Under the pieces are notes generated by a model. That model was not told where the DNA came from. It saw only the letters and a program-made list of their open reading frames with translations, and made no database searches. A stretch of 64,000 nt of DNA from Alphaproteobacteria bacterium WMHbin7 (GTDB lineage Bacteria > Pseudomonadota > Alphaproteobacteria > Rhodospirillales > WMHbin7), in NCBI GenBank assembly GCA_002753155.1, contig PDZW01000009.1, forward strand, positions 41,471-105,470, written 5' to 3'. Made by a program: the position numbers and the translations under genes. The stretch's first letter is position 1. Every line of letters begins with the position of its first letter. Positions 17,052 to 25,288 of this stretch are shown piece after piece.

Positions 17052-20000
17052 ATGACAGGCAATCAGACCGTTTCCAAAGACCAGACGCCTCCGCCCTTTC
17101 CCGCCTTTGACGCAGCTTTCGCCCTGCATCAGGCCGGGCAGTTGCACGAGGCCCTGACTGGTTACGAGCAGGCGCTGGGCGAAAGCCCGGCGCACATTCC
17201 CTCGCTGGTCAATATCGCCGTGGTGCTGCGCCGCCTGGGCAAGCTGGAGCCGTCGTTGCGCTATCTCTATCAGGCACTTTCCGCCGATCCAAAACAGCCC
17301 GGCGTCTGGCACAATCTGGGCGAAACGCTGCGCCGCCTGAAGCGGTTCGACGAAGCCCTGGCCGCGTTCAAAAAAGCCGCCCAGGACGGTCAGGTCCTGC
17401 TGGCCGCCATCGGCGGCATCGCGGCGGCGCTGAAAGATATCGGTAAGGCCGACGAAGCCTTGGCCCCGCTCGAGGAGCTGCTGCTCAAAGACCCGGCCAA
17501 CGCCCAGGCCTGGGGGGTGATGGCAGATGTTCAGTTCGATCTGGGCCGCGACGAAATGGCCCAGACAGCCCTGGTGCGGGCCATCCGCCTCAAGCCCGAG
17601 GCGGCGGCCCTTCATCTCAAGCTGGGCATGCAGCTTTCTCAGCGCGGGCGCTATGCCGATGCCGAGGCTCTGTACCGCTCGCTTCTGGCCCAAGGGGCTG
17701 AAAAGCTGCCCCAGGTCCATGTCGGGTTGGCCCAGGTGCTGATCAGCCAGGGACGGATGACGGAGGCCGAGATTCCTTTGGCGAGGGCGCAGGAATTAGC
17801 ACCCGCGCTGATCGACATCCATCTGGCCAATGCCCGCATGAAATTCCTGTCCGGGCGCCTGGCCGAGGCTTGGCTGGATTACGAGTGGCGCAAGCGCCAT
17901 ATCGATTTCACGCCGCCCCATCTGCCTGTGCCGGAATGGCGGGGCGAGGCGCTTCAAGGCCGCTCGCTCTTGCTGCTGGGCGAGCAGGGGGCGGGCGATA
18001 CGATTCAGTTCCTGCGCTATGTGCCGATTCTGGCGGCCCAAGGGGCCAGGGTGATTCTGGCCACCTCCGAAATCTTAAGGCCGCTCGTCGAGACCATGCC
18101 CGGTCTGGACCGGGTGGTCACCGACGGCAGCGCTCTTCCCCGCACCGACTTCTACGCTCATCTGCTCGATCTGCCAGCCCTTCTGAAAACCGATCTGTCG
18201 AATATTCCCGCCCGTGTGCCCTATCTGAAGGCGCCCAAGATTCCCCCGGCTCTCAAGCTTTCCCCGGCTCAGGGAACGCGCCTCAAGGTGGGGATTGTCT
18301 ATGCGGGCAATCCGCGTCATCGCGGCGACCGGCAGCGCTCGTTGAAATTCGCAGATTTCGCCCCTCTGTTCGGTATCGAGGGAATCGGCTTTTATTCGCT
18401 GCAGATGGGCAAGGAACTGCCCCGGGATGCCATTCCCTTCCTGGCCTCGGGCCTGCTGACCGACCTTGCGCCGCTCATCCACGATTTTGCCGACACGGCC
18501 TGTCTTCTATCGCAGCTCGATCTGGTGATTTCGGCCGATACGGCCCTGCTGCATCTGGCGGGCGCCATGGGCAAACCCGCCTGGCTTCTCACCCCCTATG
18601 CGCCCGATTGGCGCTGGCTGCTGACCAGAAGCGATTCGCCCTGGTATCCCACGGTGACCCTGTTTCGCCAATCCGTTCCCAATGATTGGAACGGCCCCAT
18701 AATCGAGATTGCCAAGGCCCTGCAGGCCAAGGTGCTTGGGCTGGATCACCTGTCCATTCCCACCGCCTTCAAGGATGCCAAGGGCAAGCCGCGCTTCACC
18801 ATGACGCTGCCCAGGTCCTTGCTGTCCGATCCGGGTGCCGCCTTCATCGTCAAGCGCGAAACCGAACTGGGCGGCTATGAATATGCGACGCGGGCCTTTC
18901 TGGATGCGCATCTTCAGCCGGGCGATCTGTTTCTCGATATCGGCGCCCATTGGGGGCTGATGTCGCTGCATGCGGCCAGCCGCTGGCCGGGCGAGGTGCG
19001 TGTGCTGGCGGTCGAGCCCGACCGGGAAAATGCTAAGCGCATGAGCGCTTGGCTGGGGCTCAACGGCTTATCGCATGTCGTCGAGGTGATCGTGGCCGGA
19101 TGCAGCGACCGACCGGGTTGGGGCCGCCTGCATCCCGGTGGGCGGAGCAGCATGGGTTTTTCGGTAACGCCCGAGGACAAGGGGGATCTGCCCCTGGTCA
19201 GCATCGATCAGCTTCTGGCCGAGCGGGAAGGGCTTAAGGAGCGGCGTTGCTTCGTCAAGATCGATGTCGAAGGGTTGGAGCCCGAGGTGGTGGCGGGCAT
19301 GTCGGGTCTGTTCGAATCAGGGCGGGTGGCCGCCCTTATTCTCGAACGCGGCAGGAATTTCGATGCGGGTGCCGACAAGGCGCGCTTTCTAGCCCTTCTC
19401 AACAGCTTGGCGCAACGCGGCTTTCGCTTGATGCGCTTTGCCAATGAGCAATTGGCGGGCCCCCTGATGCCCTTCGTTTTTACCGAGGATTTGTGCAACT
19501 TTCTGGCATTGGCCCCGGATTTCAAGCCCCTGGCGGCCTATCCGCGCTCACAAGCCACGCAGATTGCGGCGCCGACACAGCCCGACCGCGCCAGACTGTC
19601 AGGCGAGGCCAAGGCCAGGCGCACCATGGCCTTGAAGGCGGCCAAGGCCAGTGATGCCGGTTTCTGGGCCGATCCGGCCAATCTGTCGCTTTTGGCGGAC
19701 GAGCGGGCAGAGGCGGCTGCTGTGCATCTGCCCCGAAAGGGCCGCATTCTCGATCTGGGGGCGGGGCTGATGCGCCTGAAGACGGCGCTGGCGCCCGAGG
19801 TCGATTATGTGGCGTCTGACCTCGTTCCCTGGACGACGGAAACGCTGGTGGCCGATCTCAATCAAGGTCAGTTTCCCGAGGGCCGCTTTGATGCCATCGC
19901 CCTTTTGGAGGTGCTGGAATTCCTGCACGATCCGGCCGGGGTTCTGAAAAAATGCCGAGCGGCCAGTGAATCACTGGTGCTTACCTATCGCCTCAAGGGC

Positions 20001-20162
20001 AAAGAAAAGGCGACGGCGCGCCGGGCTCAGGGTTGGTTCAACGATCAAGATGAAAAGGGGCTGCGTCTTTTGTTGCAGCAGGCCGGATGGCGGGCCGATC
20101 TGTTCGTTGCAGCGCCTCGGGCGGCTGCGCATCTGATTCTGGCGCGGCCCCTACCTTCCTGA
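17052..20162 (+). CDS. TPR / glycosyltransferase / FkbM methyltransferase / methyltransferase fusion
   Basis: 1036 residues in four modules. TPR repeats fill about 15-285. A glycosyltransferase-like domain related to TPR-linked GT41/GT9 proteins covers about 300-560 (LLLGEQGAGDTIQFLRY, GIVYAGNPRHRGDRQRSL, VISADTALLHLAGAMG). An FkbM-type methyltransferase lies at about 600-820 (DLFLDIGAHWGLMSLHAA, CFVKIDVEGLEPEVV). A second SAM methyltransferase is at about 885-1030 (RILDLGAGLMRLK, FDAIALLEVLEFLHDP). The set suggests assembly and O-methylation of a surface or protein-linked glycan. It follows the EAL-CBS-GGDEF gene by 28 bases, so they may be co-transcribed. The acceptor and sugar are unknown. 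Confidence 0.85.
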   Translation: MTGNQTVSKDQTPPPFPAFDAAFALHQAGQLHEALTGYEQALGESPAHIPSLVNIAVVLRRLGKLEPSLRYLYQALSADPKQPGVWHNLGETLRRLKRFDEALAAFKKAAQDGQVLLAAIGGIAAALKDIGKADEALAPLEELLLKDPANAQAWGVMADVQFDLGRDEMAQTALVRAIRLKPEAAALHLKLGMQLSQRGRYADAEALYRSLLAQGAEKLPQVHVGLAQVLISQGRMTEAEIPLARAQELAPALIDIHLANARMKFLSGRLAEAWLDYEWRKRHIDFTPPHLPVPEWRGEALQGRSLLLLGEQGAGDTIQFLRYVPILAAQGARVILATSEILRPLVETMPGLDRVVTDGSALPRTDFYAHLLDLPALLKTDLSNIPARVPYLKAPKIPPALKLSPAQGTRLKVGIVYAGNPRHRGDRQRSLKFADFAPLFGIEGIGFYSLQMGKELPRDAIPFLASGLLTDLAPLIHDFADTACLLSQLDLVISADTALLHLAGAMGKPAWLLTPYAPDWRWLLTRSDSPWYPTVTLFRQSVPNDWNGPIIEIAKALQAKVLGLDHLSIPTAFKDAKGKPRFTMTLPRSLLSDPGAAFIVKRETELGGYEYATRAFLDAHLQPGDLFLDIGAHWGLMSLHAASRWPGEVRVLAVEPDRENAKRMSAWLGLNGLSHVVEVIVAGCSDRPGWGRLHPGGRSSMGFSVTPEDKGDLPLVSIDQLLAEREGLKERRCFVKIDVEGLEPEVVAGMSGLFESGRVAALILERGRNFDAGADKARFLALLNSLAQRGFRLMRFANEQLAGPLMPFVFTEDLCNFLALAPDFKPLAAYPRSQATQIAAPTQPDRARLSGEAKARRTMALKAAKASDAGFWADPANLSLLADERAEAAAVHLPRKGRILDLGAGLMRLKTALAPEVDYVASDLVPWTTETLVADLNQGQFPEGRFDAIALLEVLEFLHDPAGVLKKCRAASESLVLTYRLKGKEKATARRAQGWFNDQDEKGLRLLLQQAGWRADLFVAAPRAAAHLILARPLPS

Positions 20163-20439
20163 CCCAGGACAATCCTTCCTGGCGCAGCCAGAGCAAATGC
20201 CCTTCAAGCCGGAGCAGGTCTTCTTGTTCCGTTACGCCCTGACGCCTGAGGGCCGAGAGCGATTGGCGCGTTTTCAAAGCCAGATCGTCGAAGAAACGGG
20301 ATTGGGCGCAGGCCAAACCCAAGCGGGCCGCAAGGGGCGATGCGGCCTGGGCGATGCGAGTCTCATAGGGCGGAATGGGCCCGTCATGGAAGAGCGAGAG
20401 TGCCGTCAGTCTTGCCGGATGGGGGCAGGTCGTTTCCAT
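20038..20439 (-). CDS. Hypothetical protein, 133 residues, 3' overlap with the fusion gene
   Basis: Reads METTCPHPARLTALSLF with a plausible helical core (FFDDLALKTRQSLSALRR, LLRLEGHLLWLRQEGLSW) up to about residue 95. The last 38 residues lie antisense to the end of the methyltransferase gene and look like shadow sequence. Either a true gene extends over its neighbour or the stop has been lost and the protein gained a tail. It is followed 22 bases upstream by the repressor gene in the same direction. The family is not recognised. Confidence 0.5.
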   Translation of the reverse strand: METTCPHPARLTALSLFHDGPIPPYETRIAQAASPLAARLGLACAQSRFFDDLALKTRQSLSALRRQGVTEQEDLLRLEGHLLWLRQEGLSWVRKVGAAPESDAQPPEALQRTDRPAIRPAATKDAAPFHLDR

Positions 20440-20461
20440 GACGGTAGAGGTTCCTCGAATG

Positions 20462-21094
20462 CTATTGGCTGGCCCAGACGACGCGGTGAATCCAGTCCAC
20501 CTCCTCGATGGGAATCGAGCGGTTGGGATGCTCGTCGTTGATTGATTGCAGATCGACGAATTTGGCCGTGCGGCGCAAAAGCTGCTTGACCATGACCTCG
20601 CCCTCGTTCGTCTTCAGGACCACACGGTCTCCGCGCCTGATCTGAGCCCCCGGCGACAAGATGATGGTGTCGCCCTCGCGATAAAGCGGCTCCATCGAAT
20701 CGCCGCTGATTTCCAGCGCATAGGCCTTGCTGTCGCCCATTTCCGGAAAGGGGATTTCGTCCCATCCGGCGCCGGTGGGATAACCGGCATCGTCAAAGAA
20801 ACCATCCGATCCCGCCTGGGCCAGACCGATCAGCGGAATGCGCTGCACGGCGCCGGTCTCGTCGGGATTGTCGATCAGGTTGACGAACTCGGCGACCGAG
20901 GCCTGAGTGGCGGCCAGAACCTTGGACACGCTTTCGGTCGAAGGCCAGCGCAATTTACCCTCGGGGCTGGTGCGCTTGCTTTTGTTGAAGGTGGTCGGAT
21001 CAAGCCCGGCCTTGCGGGCCAGACCCGACGCCGTCATGCCGTTTTTGAAGGCCAGACGGTCGATAGCATGCCAGATATCGGCGTGACGTAGCAT
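20462..21094 (-). CDS. S24-peptidase transcriptional repressor (XRE/LexA-like, phage type)
   Basis: Start MLRHADIW at 21094; an earlier in-frame codon at 21115 seems less likely. An N-terminal helix-turn-helix (MTASGLARKAGLDPTTFNKS) precedes a C-terminal S24 domain in which the nucleophile Ser is in SGDSMEPLY and the general-base Lys in EVMVKQLLRR. Proteins of this class bind operators as dimers and inactivate themselves by cleavage when RecA filaments form. It is divergent from the phage gene cluster across a 129-bp region rich in inverted repeats, so it is the likely repressor of that cluster. It could also be a host regulator; similar genes occur outside phages. Confidence 0.8.
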   Translation of the reverse strand: MLRHADIWHAIDRLAFKNGMTASGLARKAGLDPTTFNKSKRTSPEGKLRWPSTESVSKVLAATQASVAEFVNLIDNPDETGAVQRIPLIGLAQAGSDGFFDDAGYPTGAGWDEIPFPEMGDSKAYALEISGDSMEPLYREGDTIILSPGAQIRRGDRVVLKTNEGEVMVKQLLRRTAKFVDLQSINDEHPNRSIPIEEVDWIHRVVWASQ

Positions 21095-21115
21095 TGAGTC
21101 CTCCGTTTGCCGCAA

Positions 21116-21215
21116 GAGCTTGTGGTTTCAATCCATGGTAGGAACGTAGTCAATTTTTGGCTTGACGTCAAGTGCCCCCCATGTTTTGACTATGTTCCCA
21201 CAATGTACATGAGGG
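21116..21215. promoter_or_regulatory. Divergent operator/promoter region of the S24 repressor and phage cluster
   Basis: GGAACGTAGTC (21141-21151) is mirrored by GACTATGTTCC (21188-21198) with one mismatch, and a perfect 12-bp palindrome CTTGACGTCAAG lies between them (21161-21172). On the minus strand TTGACG (21171-21166) and TACGTT (21148-21143) are 17 bp apart, a good promoter for the repressor gene that overlaps both elements, as expected for autoregulation. On the plus strand a TTGACT box (21186-21191) has no convincing -10. Confidence 0.55.
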
Positions 21216-21223
21216 AGATAGCA

Positions 21224-21592
21224 ATGCCGATCAATCGCTACGTGCCAAATTCACTGGGCGATCCCCTCACCCATCCTTTTGAAACGGCTGAGGCCGCCTG
21301 GTTCTGGTACTGCCAGAATCAGATCGCCCGCATCGAGGGGGCCAAGTTCAACAGTTCGGAGGTTTCCGCCCTTCCCAGGCCTTGCGATCCCGATGATGTC
21401 TTCACGGTGGTCGATCGGCTTTACAAGGCCCAAACGCTTCAGCGCAAGCATCTGGTGGTGCTGGGCGATTACGGCATGCGGCTGGCCCCTCCGGTGGCTT
21501 CCTTCGCCCACGAGCGCGAGGCCGCCCGGGTCTGGACCGAGGCGATGGTGCGTCTTGCGCCAGTGCTGAAAGCCAAGGGAATTGTTCTGTGA
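21224..21592 (+). CDS. Phage-cluster hypothetical protein, 122 residues
   Basis: The start MPINRYVPN at 21224 is set by GAGGGAGA ten bases upstream; the frame is open further back but without a site. The protein is soluble and acidic-neutral, with aromatic stretches (ETAEAAWFWYCQNQIAR) and LVVLGDYGMRLAPP. Its stop overlaps the GTG of the next gene by four bases. It is the first gene of the rightward cluster, opposite the repressor, a position often held by early or regulatory phage genes. No function can be assigned. Confidence 0.7.
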   Translation: MPINRYVPNSLGDPLTHPFETAEAAWFWYCQNQIARIEGAKFNSSEVSALPRPCDPDDVFTVVDRLYKAQTLQRKHLVVLGDYGMRLAPPVASFAHEREAARVWTEAMVRLAPVLKAKGIVL

Positions 21593-21978
21593 ACGGCGGA
21601 AATGGTGGGTTTTGCGCCAGGGAGGGCGAGGCCTGGGTGGGCTTTTGCAACAATACCGGACTGGCCTGGCTGCGCTTTCTGAGGCCGGGGTTTCGCCATT
21701 GCTTTGCGGTGCTCAGGCGTTCCGGCCAGTGGGTGGTCTATGATCCGCTGTCGCAGGTCACCTGCATCGATCTGGCGGGCGAGGGCGATGCGATCCTTGA
21801 TTTCTTCGCTGAACGGGGCTGCCGCCTGATTCCCGTCCGGCCCGAACCGCCCGTGCGCCTTCCCCTGGCCTGGCGGCCCTTCACCTGCTGGGAGGCGGTC
21901 AAGCGCGTCCTGGGTCTCAGGCTGGGTCGGGTGCATACACCGTATCAGTTGTATACATATTTAACACGGCGCAACTAG
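21589..21978 (+). CDS. Phage-cluster hypothetical protein, 129 residues
   Basis: Starts with GTG inside the preceding stop (GTGA), indicating translational coupling. The core FRHCFAVLRRSGQWVVYDPLS, with His-Cys and later Asp, recalls small phage proteins with a papain-like Cys/His/Asp arrangement, but this is only a resemblance and I do not claim an enzyme. The C-terminus (GRVHTPYQLYTYLTRRN) is basic. No signal peptide. It ends 38 bases before the promoter of the structural genes. Confidence 0.65.
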   Translation: MNGGNGGFCAREGEAWVGFCNNTGLAWLRFLRPGFRHCFAVLRRSGQWVVYDPLSQVTCIDLAGEGDAILDFFAERGCRLIPVRPEPPVRLPLAWRPFTCWEAVKRVLGLRLGRVHTPYQLYTYLTRRN

Positions 21979-22015
21979 TTATCAAAAAATTATTCCCACA
22001 TGGCGAAAATAGTCG

Positions 22016-22046
22016 TTGACGTTCTCAAAATCACGGTGTATATGCT
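22016..22046 (+). promoter_or_regulatory. Sigma-70-type promoter for the phage structural genes
   Basis: TTGACG (22016-22021), a 17-bp spacer and TATATG (22039-22044) form a near-consensus promoter in a gene-free 292-bp stretch. The -35 box is part of TTGACGTTCTCAA, similar to the TTGACGTCAA palindrome in the repressor region, which hints that the same repressor may act here. Two hairpins lie between this promoter and the first structural gene. Confidence 0.55.
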
Positions 22047-22129
22047 AAGTCATTACCGCCCTTACTGCGCCCAGATTGGATCAAATGCCTCGGAGGAGGC
22101 CCGGTCTGCGAAAGAAAGGGATCGGTTCC

Positions 22130-22167
22130 CGAACGGGGCCGCTGGCTGACGCTGGCGGCCCCGTTCG
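22130..22167 (+). terminator. Strong hairpin, 13-bp perfect stem
   Basis: CGAACGGGGCCGC (22130-22142) pairs perfectly with 22155-22167 around a 12-nt loop. Only a short CGTTT follows, so it may be a weak terminator, an RNA-stability element or part of an attenuator ahead of the portal operon. Confidence 0.5.
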
Positions 22168-22193
22168 CGTTTGAAAGCAGGCAGCAACAACCA

Positions 22194-22232
22194 CGCCCCG
22201 CCGGGTTCCCTCCGGCGGGGCGTTTCGTTTTT
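22194..22232 (+). terminator. Rho-independent terminator before the portal operon
   Basis: A 10-bp GC stem (CGCCCCGCCG, 22194-22203, with 22213-22222) is followed by TTTCGTTTTT. It lies downstream of the promoter at 22016 and upstream of the structural genes, so transcription of those genes would need read-through or antitermination. Confidence 0.7.
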
Positions 22233-22270
22233 AACCGCCCCCTGGGGGGCAGATCGGAAAGGACTTCGTC

Positions 22271-22513
22271 ATGGGAGGCTTCATGAGCATCTTCTCGCCA
22301 CCGCCGCCACCGCCACCGCCACCGCCGCCCGTCTACATTCCGCCGCCTCCGGCCCCCGTGGTCGACACGGCTGAGGAAGAAAGCCGCAAAGCGCGCCTTG
22401 CCGCCGTGGCCCGCAACCGGGCCGGCATGGCGGGCACCGTCGCCACCTCGCAGCGCGGCGTTCTGACGCCTGCGGCGGGAACGAGTGCGCGCAAAACGCT
22501 TTTGGGGGAATGA
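22271..22513 (+). CDS. Small proline-rich phage protein
   Basis: 80 residues, with AAGGA upstream. A run of ten prolines near the N-terminus (residues 11-20) and a second Pro cluster are followed by a basic helical tail ending TSARKTLLGE. Small proteins with this layout, a Pro-rich head and a tail ending in LLG, are common just before portal genes in podovirus-type phages; their role is not well defined. The GCC-rich DNA is coding, not a microsatellite outside a gene. It ends four bases before the portal ATG. Confidence 0.7.
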   Translation: MGGFMSIFSPPPPPPPPPPPVYIPPPPAPVVDTAEEESRKARLAAVARNRAGMAGTVATSQRGVLTPAAGTSARKTLLGE

Positions 22514-22517
22514 GGTC

Positions 22518-24092
22518 ATGACCCAGCCACAGAAAACCGATTTGGCCGAGAGCGTGCTGAAGCGCTTTCAGAAGGCCCGCGACAAGCGCGTCCATTGGGA
22601 AGCGCATTGGCAGGAATGTTACGACTATGCCCTGCCCTCGCTGGGGGGGCCGCTGCTGACATCGACACCTGGCGCCAAACGCACCGACCGTCTGTTCGAT
22701 GCGACGGCGGCCGATTGCGTCGATCAGTTGGCGGCCAGTCTGCTGGCTCAGTTGACACCGCCCTGGGCGCAGTGGTTCGGCCTGTCGGCTGGTCCCGATC
22801 TGTCGCCAGACGAGCGGGAAAGGGCCGCCGATGTTTTGGAAAAAGCGGGCACGGCGCTGCAAAGCCATTTCGACCGCTCGAACTTCGCCATCGAAATGCA
22901 TCAGTGCTATCTCGATCTGGTCACGGCGGGAACGGCATCGCTTCTGTTTGAAGAGGCACCCCTGGGCCACGCCTCGGCTTTTCGCTTCACCGCCGTGCCG
23001 CTGGCGCAACTGGCCTTGGACGAAAGCGTCGAAGGCAGGCTGGATACCAGCTTTCGCCGCTCTGAAATGACGCTGGCCGCCATTCAGGAGCGTTTTGCCA
23101 ATGCCGAGATTCCCGATCAGGTCATCCGGCGCAGCAAGGAAGACGAGGATGCGCGTCATGGCGTGATCGAAGCGGTGTTGCCCGAGCGCCATGGCTATGT
23201 CTATCGCGCCGTGCTGGAAGGTGAGGGCTCGGTGGGGGCGCACCTTCTTTCCGAGGGCCGCTTCGAGATGTCGCCTTTCATCAATTTCCGCTGGCTGAAG
23301 GCGCCGGGCGAGGTCTATGGCCGCTCGCCGGTCATGAAAAGCCTGCCCGACATCAAGACCGCCAACAAGGTGGTGGAACTGGTGTTGAAGAACGCCACCA
23401 TCGCCGTGACCGGCATCTGGCAGGCCGATGATGATGGCGTGCTGAATCCGGCCAATATCAAACTGGTGCCGGGCACCATCATTCCCAAGGCGGTGGGCTC
23501 GGCGGGACTGACACCTTTGGAATCACCAGGGCGCTTCGATGTCTCGCAGCTCATGCTGGACGATCTTCGAAAGCGCATTACCCATTCGCTGCTGGCCGAC
23601 CGGCTGGGGCCGATCGATGCGCCAAAGCTGACCGCGACCGAGGTTCTGGAGCGTTCGGCCGAGATGGCGCGCATTCTGGGCGCCACTTATGGCCGCTTGC
23701 AATCCGAACTGCTGACGCCGCTGGTCCTTAGGGCGGTGGCGATTTTGAAGCGTCGGGGCGAGATTCCGCCCTTGCGCATCGACGGACGCCAAATCGATCT
23801 GGCCTATAAATCGCCGCTGGCCAACGAGCGCAAAAGAGAAGACGCCAGAAACGCCCTGCAATGGCTGACCACCGTCATGCCGCTGGGGCCCGAGGCCACG
23901 CAAGCGATCAATCTGGGAGCCGCCGCCCGCTGGCTGGCCGGGATACTCAATGTCCCAGCCGAGTTGGTGCGCGACGCTCCCGCCTTGCCGGAAAGCGATC
24001 CCGCTCTGGCCGCCCTGGGGATGGGGGCGGTGCCGGGGTTGGTCGCACCTCCGTCCGGCCAGGGTCAGCCGGTTCCGAAGGGGGTGTCATGA
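22518..24092 (+). CDS. Phage portal (head-tail connector) protein, podovirus type
   Basis: 524 residues. Forms the dodecameric ring at one capsid vertex through which DNA is packaged and ejected. The N-terminal region (KRVHWEAHWQECYDYALPS, then DATAADCVDQLAASLLAQLTPP) and the middle (FPLERxxA-like NFRWLKAPGEVYGRSPVMKSLPD) are typical of the head-tail connecting family of T7- and BPP-1-like phages. The ATG at 22518 follows GGGGAATGAGG. Its stop overlaps the next gene's ATG by four bases. Length is normal. Confidence 0.92.
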   Translation: MTQPQKTDLAESVLKRFQKARDKRVHWEAHWQECYDYALPSLGGPLLTSTPGAKRTDRLFDATAADCVDQLAASLLAQLTPPWAQWFGLSAGPDLSPDERERAADVLEKAGTALQSHFDRSNFAIEMHQCYLDLVTAGTASLLFEEAPLGHASAFRFTAVPLAQLALDESVEGRLDTSFRRSEMTLAAIQERFANAEIPDQVIRRSKEDEDARHGVIEAVLPERHGYVYRAVLEGEGSVGAHLLSEGRFEMSPFINFRWLKAPGEVYGRSPVMKSLPDIKTANKVVELVLKNATIAVTGIWQADDDGVLNPANIKLVPGTIIPKAVGSAGLTPLESPGRFDVSQLMLDDLRKRITHSLLADRLGPIDAPKLTATEVLERSAEMARILGATYGRLQSELLTPLVLRAVAILKRRGEIPPLRIDGRQIDLAYKSPLANERKREDARNALQWLTTVMPLGPEATQAINLGAAARWLAGILNVPAELVRDAPALPESDPALAALGMGAVPGLVAPPSGQGQPVPKGVS

Positions 24093-24379
24093 ACGATCGC
24101 ATCGGAACCGGCAGCGGGATGGGCTTGGGCTTGAAGGCCCGGTCCATTCCCGACAACGAGCTTGCCCCTGTGTTTGCGCGCCTGTTTCGGGACGCTGACG
24201 GGGTAAGGGCGCTTGAGCATTTGAAAGCGGTGACGCTGGAACGTCATCTGGGGCCGGAAGCCTCGGACGCCCAGCTTCGCCATCTCGAAGGCCAGCGCCA
24301 TCTGGTGAACCACATTCTGTCGCTCGTGCGCCGTGGCCGCGAGGGGCAACCTTTCATCGTTGAAACCAAGGAGACCTGA
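24089..24379 (+). CDS. Bbp19-like phage protein
   Basis: 96 residues. The segment LAPVFARLFRDADGVRALEHLKAVTLERHLGPEAS, followed by ALRHLEGQR-like LRHLEGQRHLVNHILSLV, matches small proteins of the type called Bbp19 in Bordetella phage BPP-1, encoded between portal and scaffold genes. Their exact function is not established, though the place suggests a role in head assembly. Start overlaps the portal stop (ATGA). Confidence 0.8.
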   Translation: MNDRIGTGSGMGLGLKARSIPDNELAPVFARLFRDADGVRALEHLKAVTLERHLGPEASDAQLRHLEGQRHLVNHILSLVRRGREGQPFIVETKET

Positions 24380-24382
24380 GAC

Positions 24383-25069
24383 ATGACCAATTTGCTGAAC
24401 ACGACCAGCGCCAAGGCGAATGGCCCGCGCCCCGATTATCTGCCCGAGAAATTCTGGGATGCGGCTTCCAACAGCCCGCGCCTGCAAGAACTCGTGCGCT
24501 CCTATCTGGAGCTGGAGCGCCGCTACGGCCAAGAGGGCGGCAAGATGCCAGGCGTTCCCGCCTCGCACGAAGAATATAGCATCACCGAAAAGCATCCCAT
24601 GTGCGGCTGCGATCTTGAAGTCAACAAGCGCCTGCATGCCGCGGGCTTCACCAACGATCAGGCGCAGCTGGTCTATGACCTGGCTGTCGAGCGCTTGATG
24701 CCCACTGTGGAAGGCATGGCCGGTGAACTGCACAGGGGCCAGCATGAAGGCAGGTTGCACCAGCATTTCGGCGGGCCCGAGCGCTGGGAAGAGGTCAAGC
24801 GCCAGCTTGAGGCCTGGGGCAAGGCCAATCTGTCCGAGGAAGTTCTGAACGCCCTGGGATCAAGCGCCGAGGGCATTCTGGCTCTGGAACGCATGATGCG
24901 TTCGGGCGAGCCTGGGCTTCGCATGCAGGGCGGTCATGAAGACATGCCCCAGAACGAGGAAGACCTCAAGAAGATGGTGGCCGATCCCAGATATTGGCGC
25001 CAACGCGATCCGGCCTACATGGCCCGCGTCACCGAAGCTTTCAAGCGGGCTTATCCCGGCAAGGAATAA
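24383..25069 (+). CDS. Probable capsid scaffold/assembly protein
   Basis: 228 residues, soluble and strongly helical with high Glu/Lys content in the second half (ERWEEVKRQLEAWGK, GSSAEGILALERMM), as expected for an internal scaffold that is removed or leaves after head assembly. It sits directly before the capsid gene, the standard scaffold position. The C-terminus DPRYWRQRDPAYMARVTEAF followed by KRAYPGKE is a compact motif that recurs at the N-terminus of the M23 peptidase at 36864-37613. The scaffold role rests on position and composition. Confidence 0.75.
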   Translation: MTNLLNTTSAKANGPRPDYLPEKFWDAASNSPRLQELVRSYLELERRYGQEGGKMPGVPASHEEYSITEKHPMCGCDLEVNKRLHAAGFTNDQAQLVYDLAVERLMPTVEGMAGELHRGQHEGRLHQHFGGPERWEEVKRQLEAWGKANLSEEVLNALGSSAEGILALERMMRSGEPGLRMQGGHEDMPQNEEDLKKMVADPRYWRQRDPAYMARVTEAFKRAYPGKE

Positions 25070-25288
25070 GCCCTGCTTACCCGTTTTCCCCGGGACAACT
25101 TTCTTAGCGAACGATTCACGCTTAACGCCGCGTCACCCAAGTGACCCGGCGTTAAACGATCGTGCGCTGGAAAGCCCCGGGGTCTCTCTAGGCGCTGCTT
25201 CGGGCGGTGCGCTGAAACCGGTTCAGCGCGTCAGAACCCGAAGACAGCGCCTTTTCGTTTCAACCGATCAGACAAGGATCACACGACA
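25070..25288 (+). promoter_or_regulatory. Structured leader of the capsid gene
   Basis: This 219-bp gap holds two clear inverted repeats. TTAACGCCG (25122-25130) pairs with 25147-25155, with an inner GTCAC/GTGAC helix. GCGCTGAA (25209-25216) pairs perfectly with 25222-25229 around five bases. No ORF fits. These could form a terminator/processing site that separates scaffold from capsid mRNA or a stabilising 5' leader for the most highly expressed phage gene. Confidence 0.45.

Noticed and set aside
22295..22345. GCC-rich simple repeat as a possible regulatory microsatellite
   Set aside because: It encodes the poly-proline run of a phage protein in frame; no evidence of phase variation.
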